Source of the DNA: Geosporobacter ferrireducens
Lineage (GTDB): Bacteria > Bacillota > Clostridia > Peptostreptococcales > Thermotaleaceae
Assembly (NCBI RefSeq): GCF_001750685.1
Contig: NZ_CP017269.1
Coordinates: 3,637,416 to 3,701,415 of the forward strand
Direction of reading: 5' to 3'
Length of the DNA: 64,000 bases
Each line of letters opens with the position of its first letter. Within the stretch, counting starts at the first letter, position 1. Position numbers and translations under genes: made by a program. The notes beneath the pieces were generated by a model. It was not told the DNA's origin. It was given only the letters and a program-made list of their open reading frames with translations, and ran no database searches. This document shows positions 1-8,137 of this stretch, piece after piece.

Positions 1-31
1 TCATTAACGTAACTGCCTGATATGTACTCAT
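1..31 (-). CDS. Partial gene start, putative TxpA/holin-like small toxin
   Basis: Reading leftwards, a strong ribosome-binding site (GAAAGGAG at about 40-47) lies 8-9 bases before an ATG at 31-29. The ten codons left in the window read MSTYQAVTLM. That opening resembles the Hol_Tox/TxpA family of very short membrane toxins of Firmicutes, which typically begin M-S/T-T-Y-E-A/S-L-x-L/V-M and run 25-60 residues with one membrane helix. Only the first ten residues are visible, so the family call is an inference; a real gene start is better supported than its identity. Confidence 0.4.
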   Translation of the reverse strand, partial: MSTYQAVTLM

Positions 32-182
32 CGCACCATCTCCTTTCTTTCGTAAATAGAAGTGACAATCACACCCTGCTTTATCCGATTACATTATATA
101 TAAATATCATAAATGGGAAAAAATAGACATGTTTGGATAAATCGTCATAAGGGATAAGACATCAAGAGACTGTAAAATATTG

Positions 183-248
183 CGGGCAGACATAGGGCCT
201 GCCCCTAGGAAAATCAAATATTGTAAGGGAAGACCTCGTGTCGTCCCG
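183..248. repeat. Pair of short hairpin repeats in opposite orientation
   Basis: Two related GC-rich palindromic units lie back to back in an AT-rich gap. The first (183-208) reads on the minus strand as CTAGGGGCAGGCCCTATGTC followed by TGCCCG. The second (221-248) reads on the plus strand as TTGTAAGGGAAGACCTCGTG followed by TCGTCCCG. Both have the plan GTAGGG-arm-CCT-N-TG-arm-CCCG seen again near 29.8, 53.1 and 57.3 kb. The rest of 32-306 shows no gene. Confidence 0.6.
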
Positions 249-306
249 AAAAATAAAATTTTTTAATCACACAGCTGCATGAATGTAATAATATGAACTT
301 TTTATA

Positions 307-1539
307 CTAAAATACCAGCTCAAGTTTTAAAAGCCTTTCTCTTAGCTCCTCAATGATCTTCTTTTCTTCCTCATAATCATTAGCCTCAAAAGTAACAGAC
401 AATCGTAGATAAGATCCTGCATCATCCCATGGAACGGTAGAGATAAAAGCCTTTTTGAGAAGATATTCTGCTGCCTCTTCTGCATTTTTAAAACAGATTC
501 CAGATTTTGTTCCCTTAGGAATGGGAACATAACAGTAGAAAGTGGCTTTTGGTTTTGCTACATCAAATCCTACTTCTTTTAGTACGGATACGAGCAAGCT
601 GTGTCTTCTGTTATAGCGCTCACAGTTTTTCTGAATGATCTCTGGTTGGGATAAGGCACAAATCCCTGCTTTTTGGATAGCTATAAACTGGCCTGAGTCT
701 GTATGGGCCTTGATATAGCCATAGGCTTCAATGATTCTGGAATTGCCTGCAAGAAAGGCAAGACGCCAACCCGTCATATTAAAAGCCTTAGATAGGGAAT
801 GGATTTCTACCCCTACCTCTTTGGCCCCTTCTATGGATAAAAAGCTTAGGGGTTTTGTTTCATCAAAGGTAATAGCACTGTAGGATGCATCGGAAACCAC
901 TATAATACGGTTTCGACAAGCAAATTCGACTACGGTTTCGTAAAACTCTCTAGTGGCCATTTGTCCCGTAGGGTTATTGGGATAATTAATGTAGAGAAGC
1001 TTTGCTTTCTTTAATATATTAGCTGGGATTTTTGAAAAATCAGGATAAAAATCGTTCTCTTTGTACAGCGGCAAAGGATAAATACTTCCACCAAGATGCT
1101 GTGTATAGGTGCCCATGACTGGATATCCGGGAACGGTGGTAAGTGTTATGTCTCCCGGATTGATGAAACATAGAGGAAGCATAGCCAATATGGGTTTTGA
1201 ACCGATGCCGTGCAAGATTTCCCGTTGGGGATCAATATCGTGTACAGCATAAAATTTTTCTAGAAATTGTCCTGCAGCTTCCTGAAAGGGCAGAATTCCG
1301 TTGTCTGCATACCAACGGTTTTCGGGTTTGCCGGCTTCCTGAAACAGGGTATTTACAATCGATGAATCGGCTGGCAAATCGGGTTCACCTATACCCAAAT
1401 CGATGATAGGGATATGAGGATACATGGCGCTAACGGCTGCTTTCATTTTTTTTATTTTTGCAAACTTGTAGCTCTTTTTCGAAGGTTCAAAATTGATACC
1501 GCCAAGGCGTTCAGCGATATTTTCCTGTACAAAATCCAC
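307..1539 (-). CDS. dapL: LL-diaminopimelate aminotransferase
   Basis: Pyridoxal-phosphate aminotransferase of fold type I that converts tetrahydrodipicolinate directly to LL-2,6-diaminopimelate in lysine and peptidoglycan precursor synthesis. The 410-residue product has the family length. Visible landmarks are the N-terminal IDLGIGEPDLPAD segment, YINYPNNPTGQ, the VVSDASYSAI aspartate that contacts the cofactor ring, and SLSKAFNMTGWRLAF with the Schiff-base lysine. The C-terminal LRLSVTF arginine fits the substrate carboxylate site. Translation starts at GTG, 8 bases after AAAGGGGG on the minus strand. It is a single gene, transcribed away from the M15 peptidase. Other class I aminotransferases are possible, but the overall pattern is that of DapL. 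Confidence 0.88.
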   Translation of the reverse strand: MDFVQENIAERLGGINFEPSKKSYKFAKIKKMKAAVSAMYPHIPIIDLGIGEPDLPADSSIVNTLFQEAGKPENRWYADNGILPFQEAAGQFLEKFYAVHDIDPQREILHGIGSKPILAMLPLCFINPGDITLTTVPGYPVMGTYTQHLGGSIYPLPLYKENDFYPDFSKIPANILKKAKLLYINYPNNPTGQMATREFYETVVEFACRNRIIVVSDASYSAITFDETKPLSFLSIEGAKEVGVEIHSLSKAFNMTGWRLAFLAGNSRIIEAYGYIKAHTDSGQFIAIQKAGICALSQPEIIQKNCERYNRRHSLLVSVLKEVGFDVAKPKATFYCYVPIPKGTKSGICFKNAEEAAEYLLKKAFISTVPWDDAGSYLRLSVTFEANDYEEEKKIIEELRERLLKLELVF

Positions 1540-1741
1540 TTAGAATGCCCCCTTTAATATAAAAACGACTGAAGGAAAAGCAATTTGTTATCATAATATT
1601 CTCTTGGAAAAGAAAGTGTTATTCGGTAAAAGAGGAATAATAAATATATAACTAATAATTAAAGAAGAAATAGCGATAGTAATTGAATAGAAAAGTGAGA
1701 ATACTATAATAGGCAGAATACTACTGGAAAGGATTTTGGAA

Positions 1742-2683
1742 ATGATGAAGAAAGCAGCATTATGGATGGTATTGCTCTTTTTGACCATAGGATTTGGTAC
1801 AATCAATCGGGATTATGTACGGAATCAACTAATATTAGCAGAGGAAGAGGATCAATATAATATAACGATGAAACAAGACTTACTCTGCCTAATGATGGCA
1901 TATCCGGGGTATATAACGGGTATAGAAGCAGAGAATGATAAGGATATATTTATTGTTATGCGTTCAGGAAGAAGAATTCTATATGATGATAAAAGGGAAA
2001 AGAACTTTCAGGAGAAATTGATTAATCCAGATCTTCAGGACATGCTGGAACAGATATATCCGCTGCAAGATATACAGAGCCTAATGGCTCCAAATCTTGA
2101 TCCCGGGAGAATTCGTGTATATCCTTTTCTTCATGAGATTTATGGAAATTCAAAAACTCAGGTTGAAGGAAATCTCACAAATGTAAAAGCCGGATCTCAA
2201 TATCTTTTATTTAATGAGCAAAATGGTGCAGCTGAAGCGTTGGATCTTGTAATAGATGAATTGGTGCCAATGGCAGGAAATAACCCTAGGATTTATTCTT
2301 TTGTATTTCCTATGAGCGGTACCTTTAATTATAGAAATATTGCAGGAACAGGGCAGCTTAGTCCCCATGCATTTGGAACAGCTATCGACCTAGCAAGAAA
2401 TAACAAGGATTATTGGAAGTGGACTACCCGGGAAGAGGGTGAGAAAAGGCTGGCGGTATATCCAAGAGAAATCGTAGAAATCTTTGAAAAAAATCGATTT
2501 ATATGGGGTGGAAAATGGGCGCATTTTGATATTCTTCATTTTGAGTATCGGCCGGAGCTAATCTTGAAATCCAGATACTTTTCGAAAAAAGTAAAGCCAG
2601 ACCAACATTGGTATGAAGGACTCGCTTCACTGGATGATACTACCAGAAGCTATATACAGATGATTGAGAGTGCTTTAGACTAG
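1742..2683 (+). CDS. Secreted/membrane-anchored M15-family peptidase (VanY-like)
   Basis: A 313-residue protein with an N-terminal hydrophobic segment (about residues 4-20) that should act as signal or anchor, so the enzyme works outside the membrane. The C-terminal half (about 190-285) carries the zinc-peptidase pattern of family M15: SPHAFGTAIDLA supplies the H-x6-D metal ligands and HFDILHFEYRPE the downstream catalytic and zinc-binding residues. Family members cut D-Ala-D-Ala or related bonds in peptidoglycan. ATG 1742 is preferred to the upstream TTG (1736) because GGAAAGGA lies 8 bases before it. The long N-terminal region is not recognised. A terminator follows directly, so it is monocistronic. 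Confidence 0.75.
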   Translation: MMKKAALWMVLLFLTIGFGTINRDYVRNQLILAEEEDQYNITMKQDLLCLMMAYPGYITGIEAENDKDIFIVMRSGRRILYDDKREKNFQEKLINPDLQDMLEQIYPLQDIQSLMAPNLDPGRIRVYPFLHEIYGNSKTQVEGNLTNVKAGSQYLLFNEQNGAAEALDLVIDELVPMAGNNPRIYSFVFPMSGTFNYRNIAGTGQLSPHAFGTAIDLARNNKDYWKWTTREEGEKRLAVYPREIVEIFEKNRFIWGGKWAHFDILHFEYRPELILKSRYFSKKVKPDQHWYEGLASLDDTTRSYIQMIESALD

Positions 2684-2721
2684 AAAAACTGGCCTGTAAT
2701 AAAATACAGGTCAGTTTTTTG
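2684..2721 (+). terminator. Rho-independent terminator after the M15 peptidase
   Basis: AAAAACTGGCCTGTA pairs with TACAGGTCAGTTTTT across a 6-base loop and ends in a T run, immediately after the stop codon. Confidence 0.85.
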
Positions 2722-2917
2722 TCTATCCGCTGTATGGGAAAAAAGTTCTAGTTAAGGTGTAAAAAAGTGGTATATTGCCACTAAAAGGTGGATATCTATA
2801 TTAATGAATTTAAGAATATAAACTAATCAAATAGGAATGACATTCAAAAGAAAATATTTATCATTAACAGTTTGGAAGAAGAACCTATGGGTATACTACT
2901 AGATATAATAGGCTATG

Positions 2918-3009
2918 ATAAAGGCAAACCATACGAAAGTATGGGACGCAAAGTACAGAATCTAAGGTATAAATCGAAGAGATTTATATGATGATCGTCT
3001 GGCTGCCGT
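2918..3009 (+). ncRNA. Cyclic di-GMP-I (GEMM) riboswitch
   Basis: The GEMM-I signature is complete: AAAGGCAAACC, a short hairpin ATAC-GAAA-GTAT with the GNRA tetraloop, then GGGACGCAAAG, CTAAGG, a second perfect stem TATAAATC/GATTTATA around 2965-2988 with loop GAAGA, and the closing CTGGCTGCCG. The GAAA tetraloop and its receptor side are where this class docks around cyclic di-GMP. The aptamer's 3' strand (about 3000-3009) is also the 5' arm of an intrinsic terminator, so ligand binding and termination are mechanically coupled. The next gene downstream is the secreted repeat protein at 3277. Whether it acts as an ON or OFF switch cannot be read reliably here. Confidence 0.88.
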
Positions 3010-3038
3010 AGAAGATATGCGGCAGCTTTTTATTTTTT
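3000..3038 (+). terminator. Expression-platform terminator of the c-di-GMP riboswitch
   Basis: GGCTGCCG and CGGCAGC form a 7-8 bp GC-rich stem around an 11-base loop, followed by TTTTTATTTTTT. The 5' arm overlaps the conserved 3' end of the aptamer. Confidence 0.85.
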
Positions 3039-3276
3039 CAAGTAAATAATGTCTATAAAAGTAATCATTTAGATGTCATTTTTCCTCTTACAGCAGAGGG
3101 ATAAATAGAAACACTCTTGAAATTTTAAAAAACGAAATAGGATAAAAGGAGGGATTGCAAACAGGAGAGACAACGAAATTGGACTGTATATTTAGCTATG
3201 GAGCTACATACAAAAGAGATTTATAGTGATTTTAATCTAAAAAAACAGGTTTATGAAAAAAGGAGGAGAGTAAAAG

Positions 3277-4761
3277 ATGAGAATGAACAGAAAAATAAGA
3301 GTTATTTTTGCCATGACACTTATTGTATTACTGGCTTTTGGAGCAGCTATCAATGTGTATGCGAAACCACCGGTTGAAAAAGGTCCTAAATCTCCTGTAG
3401 TAATATCCCAAGAACCAGCAGAAGAAGAAGCAGCGGTAGAAGAAGAAGCAGCGGCAGAAGAAGAAGCAGCGGTAGAAGAAGAAGCAGCGGTAGAAGAAGA
3501 AGCAGCGGCAGAAGAAGAAGCAGCGGTAGAAGAAGAAGCAGCAGTAGAAGAAGATGTAGCGGTAGAAGAAGATGCAGCGACAGAAGAAGATGCAGTGGTA
3601 GAAGAAGATGCAGTGGTAGAAGAAGAACTAATACCGGAAGCTGTTGCACTAAATGCATTTGTGTTGACTACTTATGCACCAACACCGCAACCACAGCGCA
3701 TATGGGGTGCCAATGATAAGGATCTGGAAGGAATTTTTAATGTATGCGATCTAATTAAAATTAATAATCCCGCTGGTGAAGGGATTTTCTCAGAAACAAA
3801 GAATGGAATTACCGTTGAGGCAGAATTAGATGTTGAAAATGGAAGAGTAATATCATGGACTTCAACTGAACCTGTAAGATATGTATGGGTAAAGGGCGGT
3901 CATGGTGGACACCTATATGATTATGGTTCAGAGGGTGCTACTGCTGGCAGCAATCTATACACGCCAATCAATCAGAAGAATGGTAAAAATTATGCAATCA
4001 GCCATGTTACTTTCTTCTATTGCGATCAAAATATTATTCCAGAGCTTCCGAAGTTGACTATAAGAAAATTCTATGATATTAATGTAAATGGACAATGGGA
4101 TGATGATGAGCCAGAACTGCTTGACTGGAAAGTGAAAATAATTTATGAAGATGGAAGTGAAATGGACTTTTTTACAGCCTATGACGAATATGTGCTTCCA
4201 GGTACCTATACAATAGAAGAATATATCCTAGACCATTGGGTAGCAACTACTTCTATGCTTGTTGAAGTAACTTTGCAAAATGGCGATGAAGAAGAAGTTG
4301 TATTTGGGAATATATGCTTAGGTGGAGGCGGTGGCCATACCATCGGCTTTTGGGGAAATAAAAATGGAGAAAAATTGGTATCTGATGAAGATTTGCAAGT
4401 ATTGATAGGATTAAATCTTGTAAAGTCTGACGGTACATCTTTTGATCCTAATGGCTATAGTCAATTTAAAAATTGGCTTCGAGGAGCAAATTCAGTAAAT
4501 ATGGGATATATGCTATCGGCTCAGCTGGCTGCTATGAAGTTAAATGTTTTAAATGGATTTGTAGATGAGAACCGCTTTGTATGGACGGGTGACGAATTTA
4601 TGACAATAGATGAATTAATGGAATCAGCAAACGACGCATTATTGGAGAATAATCGTACAAAGCAGGAATACTATAAAAATGCACTGGATGATGCAAATAA
4701 TAATATGAATTTTGTGCAACCAACACCTTGCCCTTATGATTTTCGAACTGGTTTAGAATAA
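3277..4761 (+). CDS. Secreted surface protein with acidic EEEAAV repeats
   Basis: A 494-residue protein with a good signal peptide (basic MRMNRKIRV, hydrophobic core to about residue 27, AYAK-like cleavage region). Residues about 49-114 are eleven hexapeptides of the type EEEAAV/EEDAVV. An uncharacterised domain with aromatic and glycine-rich stretches follows, then at about 265-345 a KLTIRKFYDINVNGQWDDDE segment resembling SdrD/SpaA-type B-like beta domains of Gram-positive adhesins. The C-terminal part starts GGGGGHTIGFWGNKNG, similar to the TxGFWKNHP motif found in secreted clostridial proteins. No LPXTG anchor or late membrane segment is visible, so it may be released or held non-covalently. 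The RBS AAAAAAGGAGGAG precedes the ATG. The upstream riboswitch suggests c-di-GMP control, as for some clostridial adhesins. Confidence 0.7.
   Translation: MRMNRKIRVIFAMTLIVLLAFGAAINVYAKPPVEKGPKSPVVISQEPAEEEAAVEEEAAAEEEAAVEEEAAVEEEAAAEEEAAVEEEAAVEEDVAVEEDAATEEDAVVEEDAVVEEELIPEAVALNAFVLTTYAPTPQPQRIWGANDKDLEGIFNVCDLIKINNPAGEGIFSETKNGITVEAELDVENGRVISWTSTEPVRYVWVKGGHGGHLYDYGSEGATAGSNLYTPINQKNGKNYAISHVTFFYCDQNIIPELPKLTIRKFYDINVNGQWDDDEPELLDWKVKIIYEDGSEMDFFTAYDEYVLPGTYTIEEYILDHWVATTSMLVEVTLQNGDEEEVVFGNICLGGGGGHTIGFWGNKNGEKLVSDEDLQVLIGLNLVKSDGTSFDPNGYSQFKNWLRGANSVNMGYMLSAQLAAMKLNVLNGFVDENRFVWTGDEFMTIDELMESANDALLENNRTKQEYYKNALDDANNNMNFVQPTPCPYDFRTGLE
3421..3618 (+). repeat. Eleven tandem 18-bp coding repeats
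   Basis: The unit GAAGAAGAAGCAGCGGTA (EEEAAV) repeats in frame. The first seven copies are almost identical, with V or A at position six in the order V-A-V-V-A-V-V. The last four have drifted to GAAGAAGATGCAGTGGTA-like forms. The length is expected to vary between strains by slippage without breaking frame. Confidence 0.95.
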
Positions 4762-4816
4762 ATAAAGAGAATAATTAGCAGACTATGAGATTATGAATGA
4801 TGTAGTTCATTAATGA

Positions 4817-4855
4817 TAAGAACTCAGGCAAAATATTTTCTGCCTGAGTTCTTAT
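4817..4855 (+). terminator. Rho-independent terminator after the repeat protein
   Basis: TAAGAACTCAGGCA pairs perfectly with TGCCTGAGTTCTTA around a 10-base loop. The T-rich tail is weak on the plus strand. Confidence 0.7.
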
Positions 4856-4915
4856 TGCTGTGGGGAATACTATAGGTATAATTAAGATGAATAGAAAAAT
4901 AGGAGGCGGTAATAT

Positions 4916-5197
4916 ATGATTACCTTTGAGGATGTACAAGCAGCAAGAGATCGAATTGAGAAATATATCTACCGAACGCCCTTGGATTTTTCCATCAACT
5001 TTAGCAATGAAAAGACAAAAGTTTACCTAAAGCTGGAATGTCAGCAGTTATTAAAGGCCTTTAAAATTAGAGGTGCCTTTAGTAAGCTCACTTCTCTATC
5101 GGAAGAAGAGAAAGCAAGAGGTGTTATAACTGTATCCTCAGGCAATCATGGTATTGGCGTCAGCTATGCAGCAAATAAGAGGAATAAGCCTGAATAA
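4916..5197 (+). pseudogene. Threonine/serine dehydratase, 3'-truncated remnant
   Basis: The 93 codons match the N-terminal quarter of PLP-dependent threonine/serine dehydratases (family length 320-400 residues). The reading begins MITFEDVQAARDRIEKYIYRTPL and keeps the cofactor lysine in LLKAFKIRGAF and the phosphate-binding SSGNHGIGVSYAA loop. After ANKRNKPE it stops, and none of the remaining domain is found in any frame before the leuS leader. A strong RBS (TAGGAGGCGG) is retained. A peptide this short cannot form the active site, so this is read as the stump left by a deletion. Confidence 0.8.
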
Positions 5198-5199
5198 GG

Positions 5200-5235
5200 T
5201 GTGGATAATCAGACTACTGAAAAAAGTTATCCCCA
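5200..5235. other. Inverted pair of DnaA-box-like 9-mers
   Basis: TGTGGATAA at 5200-5208 is the exact reverse complement of the consensus box TTATCCACA, and TTATCCCCA at 5227-5235 matches 8 of 9. They face each other 18 bases apart, just after the dehydratase stump. They could also pair as a weak hairpin. Confidence 0.35.
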
Positions 5236-5353
5236 ACCTGATTTTGAAATAAAAAATTATATATGACAAAGTACATTTTATGCGATTGATGAAAAAAATT
5301 GATACAAAAAAACATAAAATTTCATATAATAGGAGAAATATAATAAATAAGCG

Positions 5354-5382
5354 TTGAAATTTGCCGCAGAATTTGATACAAT
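5354..5382 (+). promoter_or_regulatory. Sigma-A promoter for the leuS T-box transcript
   Basis: TTGAAA (5354-5359), 17-base spacer, TACAAT (5377-5382), about 25 bases before the T-box leader begins. Confidence 0.7.
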
Positions 5383-5407
5383 ACATTCAAAATTCATAAT
5401 TTGGCAT

Positions 5408-5633
5408 TGAAGAGAAGTAGTAGGTGGTTACATTGTTGATAGAGAGTCATCGGTTGGTGGAAGATGACAGCACTGACTTCCGAACTCGCCTCGGAGCTGT
5501 TAGGGTGAAATTAGACAAGTAGCCGTAACCGGATTCAATCCGTTATCATGTTTGAGGGGGCAGTGTAAAACTGTCAAATAGAGTGGTACCGCGAGCCTTT
5601 CGTCTCTAACATAGACGGAGGCTTTTTTGTTTA
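5408..5633 (+). ncRNA. T-box leader, leucine (specifier CUC)
   Basis: A tRNA-sensing leader. The specifier loop reads CCGAACTCGCC with the Leu codon CTC at 5485-5487. The T-box core GAGTGGTACCGCG starts at 5581. The competing terminator is AGCCTTTCGTCT/AGACGGAGGCT (about 5593-5623) plus a T run. Uncharged tRNA-Leu is expected to stabilise the antiterminator and let transcription into leuS. Confidence 0.92.
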
Positions 5634-5663
5634 TTAAAAATTCCCAAAAGGATGTGAAAGTTT

Positions 5664-8072
5664 ATGACAGGATATAATCCAAAAGAAATCGAGAAGAAGT
5701 GGCAAGCGATTTGGGATCAGGAAGGCGCCTTTTATGCTTCTGATGACAAGTCAAAAGAAAAGTTTTATGCATTAATCGAGTTTCCTTACCCTTCTGGACA
5801 AGGACTTCATGTAGGACATCCAAGACCTTATACTGCATTGGATATTGTGGCAAGAAAACGCAGAATGCAGGGCTACAATGTACTATATCCCATTGGGTGG
5901 GATGCCTTCGGGTTGCCTACGGAGAATTATGCAATCAAAAATAAGATTCATCCTAGAGTGGTAACAGAGAAAAATGTAGCGCGCTTCAAAGGCCAGTTAA
6001 AAGCCTTAGGTCTTTCCTTTGACTGGTCTAGGGAAATCAACACTACAGATCCGAACTACTATAAGTGGACCCAATGGATTTTCTTAAAGCTATTTGAAAA
6101 GGGACTTGCTTATAAAAAAGAAGCGGCGATTAACTGGTGTACAGATTGTAAGGTAGGGTTAGCTAATGAAGAGGTAGTAAATGGTGTTTGTGAGCGTTGC
6201 GGCGGTGAAGTGGTTCGCAGAATTAAAAATCAGTGGATGCTAAAAATTACCGAATATGCAGAAAAACTCATTCAAGATTTAGATTTGGTAGATTATATAG
6301 AACGTGTAAAAATTCAACAGAAAAACTGGATCGGAAGATCTGAAGGTATGGAAGTAGATTTTCAAGTAACTGGGGGGAAAGTAATTACGGTATATACTAC
6401 CCGTCCTGATACATTGTTTGGTGCTACGTATATGGTTATTGCACCAGAACACCCATTACTTGAAGAATTAGAAGATCATATCAAAAATATGAAGGAACTC
6501 AAAGACTATGTAGAAAATGCCAATAAGAAATCTGACTTTGAGCGTACAGAGATGGCGAAAGATAAAACCGGTGTAAAAATAGAAGGCATTGCGGCCATCA
6601 ACCCGGTAAACAAGGAAGAAATTCCTATTTTTATCTCTGATTATGTATTGATGTCTTATGGAACCGGAGCCATTATGGCAGTACCGGGCCATGACGACAG
6701 AGACTGGGAATTTGCAAAGAAATTCGGACTACCCATTGTCGAAGTAGTTTCAGGCGGAAATATTGAAGCGGGTGCCTATACAAATATTGAAGAGGGTATT
6801 TTAGTCAATTCTGACTTTATCAATGGATTAAAGGTGAAGGAAGCAAAGGAAAAGATCAGCAAATGGCTGGAAGAGCAGGGCCTAGGGAAACGGAAAGTAA
6901 ACTTTAAGCTGAGAGATTGGGTATTCTCACGTCAACGTTATTGGGGAGAGCCGATTCCTTTGATTTACTGTGAAACCTGTGGATGGGTACCGGTACCGGA
7001 GGCAGAACTGCCGCTGCTGCTGCCTGAGGTAGAAAGCTATGAACCTACAGAAACCGGGGAATCTCCTTTAGCAAAGATAACCGATTGGATTGAAACCACT
7101 TGCCCGAAATGTGGAGGGGCTGGACGCAGGGAGACCGACACAATGCCTCAATGGGCAGGTTCTTCCTGGTATTTCTTAAGATATGTGGATCCACACAATA
7201 ATGATGCCTTTGCAAGTAAGGAAAACTTAGACTATTGGCTGCCGGTTGATTGGTATAACGGGGGCATGGAGCATACAACCCTGCATTTGCTATACTCCAG
7301 GTTCTGGCATAAATTCCTATATGATTGCGGTATTGTGCCTACGCCGGAGCCTTACCAGAAGCGAACTTCCCATGGGATGATTCTGGGAGAAAATAATGAA
7401 AAAATGTCTAAATCCAGAGGGAACGTAGTCAATCCTGATGATATTATTGAAGAATTTGGTGCAGATACCTTCCGTGTCTATGAGATGTTCATAGGAGATT
7501 TTGAGAAGAGTGTTCCATGGTCTCAAAATGGTGTTAAAGGTTGTAGAAGATTCTTGGACCGGGTCTGGAAACTTCAAAGTCTAATTGTAGAAGGGGAGCA
7601 CTTCTCTTCAGAGCTTGAAACTGCTATGCATAAGACCATTAAAAAGGTCAGCGAGGATTTCGAAACCTTGAAATTCAACACTGGTATTGCAGCGCTCATG
7701 ACGCTATTGAATGATTTTAATAGTGCAGGAAAGGTAACAAAGGGAGAAATGAGTGCATTCTTGCTGCTTTTAACGCCTGTTGCACCACATATCGCTGAAG
7801 AGCTTTGGCAGAAACTAGGGTTTGAAGGTATGATTCATCAACAGGCTTGGCCTGCATGGGATGAGGCTAAGACTGTTGAGAAGATGATTGAGATTGCTGT
7901 ACAGATCAACGGTAAGGTCCGCGGCAAGATCGTAATTCCTTCCGATGGTACTCAAGAGGATGCTAGAAGAAAGCTGGAAGAAGATGAAAAAATCTTTGAA
8001 TTTATTGAAGGAAAGAAAGTTGTGAAAGAAATTTACGTACCGGGCAGAATTTATAATATTGTGGTACAATAA
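5664..8072 (+). CDS. leuS: Leucyl-tRNA synthetase
   Basis: Class Ia synthetase that charges tRNA-Leu; 802 residues, normal for bacterial LeuRS. The HIGH motif appears as HVGHPRPYT at about residues 49-57, in the context [13 protein letters not shown]. The editing (CP1) domain with [19 protein letters not shown] spans roughly 220-400. KMSKS is present as [16 protein letters not shown] near 580. A zinc-ribbon-like CETC...CPKC pair lies near 437-480. The anticodon-binding and C-terminal tail domains ([10 protein letters not shown]...) complete it. ATG 5664 follows AAAAGGATGTGAAAG. The gene is alone under the Leu T-box and ends at a strong terminator. Confidence 0.97.
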   Translation: MTGYNPKEIEKKWQAIWDQEGAFYASDDKSKEKFYALIEFPYPSGQGLHVGHPRPYTALDIVARKRRMQGYNVLYPIGWDAFGLPTENYAIKNKIHPRVVTEKNVARFKGQLKALGLSFDWSREINTTDPNYYKWTQWIFLKLFEKGLAYKKEAAINWCTDCKVGLANEEVVNGVCERCGGEVVRRIKNQWMLKITEYAEKLIQDLDLVDYIERVKIQQKNWIGRSEGMEVDFQVTGGKVITVYTTRPDTLFGATYMVIAPEHPLLEELEDHIKNMKELKDYVENANKKSDFERTEMAKDKTGVKIEGIAAINPVNKEEIPIFISDYVLMSYGTGAIMAVPGHDDRDWEFAKKFGLPIVEVVSGGNIEAGAYTNIEEGILVNSDFINGLKVKEAKEKISKWLEEQGLGKRKVNFKLRDWVFSRQRYWGEPIPLIYCETCGWVPVPEAELPLLLPEVESYEPTETGESPLAKITDWIETTCPKCGGAGRRETDTMPQWAGSSWYFLRYVDPHNNDAFASKENLDYWLPVDWYNGGMEHTTLHLLYSRFWHKFLYDCGIVPTPEPYQKRTSHGMILGENNEKMSKSRGNVVNPDDIIEEFGADTFRVYEMFIGDFEKSVPWSQNGVKGCRRFLDRVWKLQSLIVEGEHFSSELETAMHKTIKKVSEDFETLKFNTGIAALMTLLNDFNSAGKVTKGEMSAFLLLLTPVAPHIAEELWQKLGFEGMIHQQAWPAWDEAKTVEKMIEIAVQINGKVRGKIVIPSDGTQEDARRKLEEDEKIFEFIEGKKVVKEIYVPGRIYNIVVQ

Positions 8073-8074
8073 AG

Positions 8075-8117
8075 AAGATGGTATTGAGGCTACAGCCTCA
8101 ATACCATCTTTTCTATT
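8075..8117 (+). terminator. Terminator after leuS
   Basis: AGATGGTATTGAGGCT and AGCCTCAATACCATCT form a perfect 15-16 bp stem with a minimal loop, followed by TTTCTATTTT. Confidence 0.9.
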
Positions 8118-8137
8118 TTGATAGGAAGGATGAAATT

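Noticed and set aside
3156..3227. Possible 23-codon TTG frame after AAAAGGAGGG in the riboswitch leader
   Set aside because: The SD is only 2-3 bases from the TTG, too close for initiation, and the peptide has no recognisable features.
3421..3618. CRISPR-like tandem array
   Set aside because: The 18-bp units are contiguous, in frame and have no spacers; this is a coding repeat.
3386..3658. Leucine-rich open frame on the minus strand over the acidic repeat tract
   Set aside because: It is only the reverse reading of GAAGAAGAAGCAGCGGTA repeats; no RBS, and the plus-strand gene is well supported.
8078..8137. N-terminal extension of the helicase gene
   Set aside because: It runs through the leuS terminator hairpin; ATG 8138 has a proper RBS.
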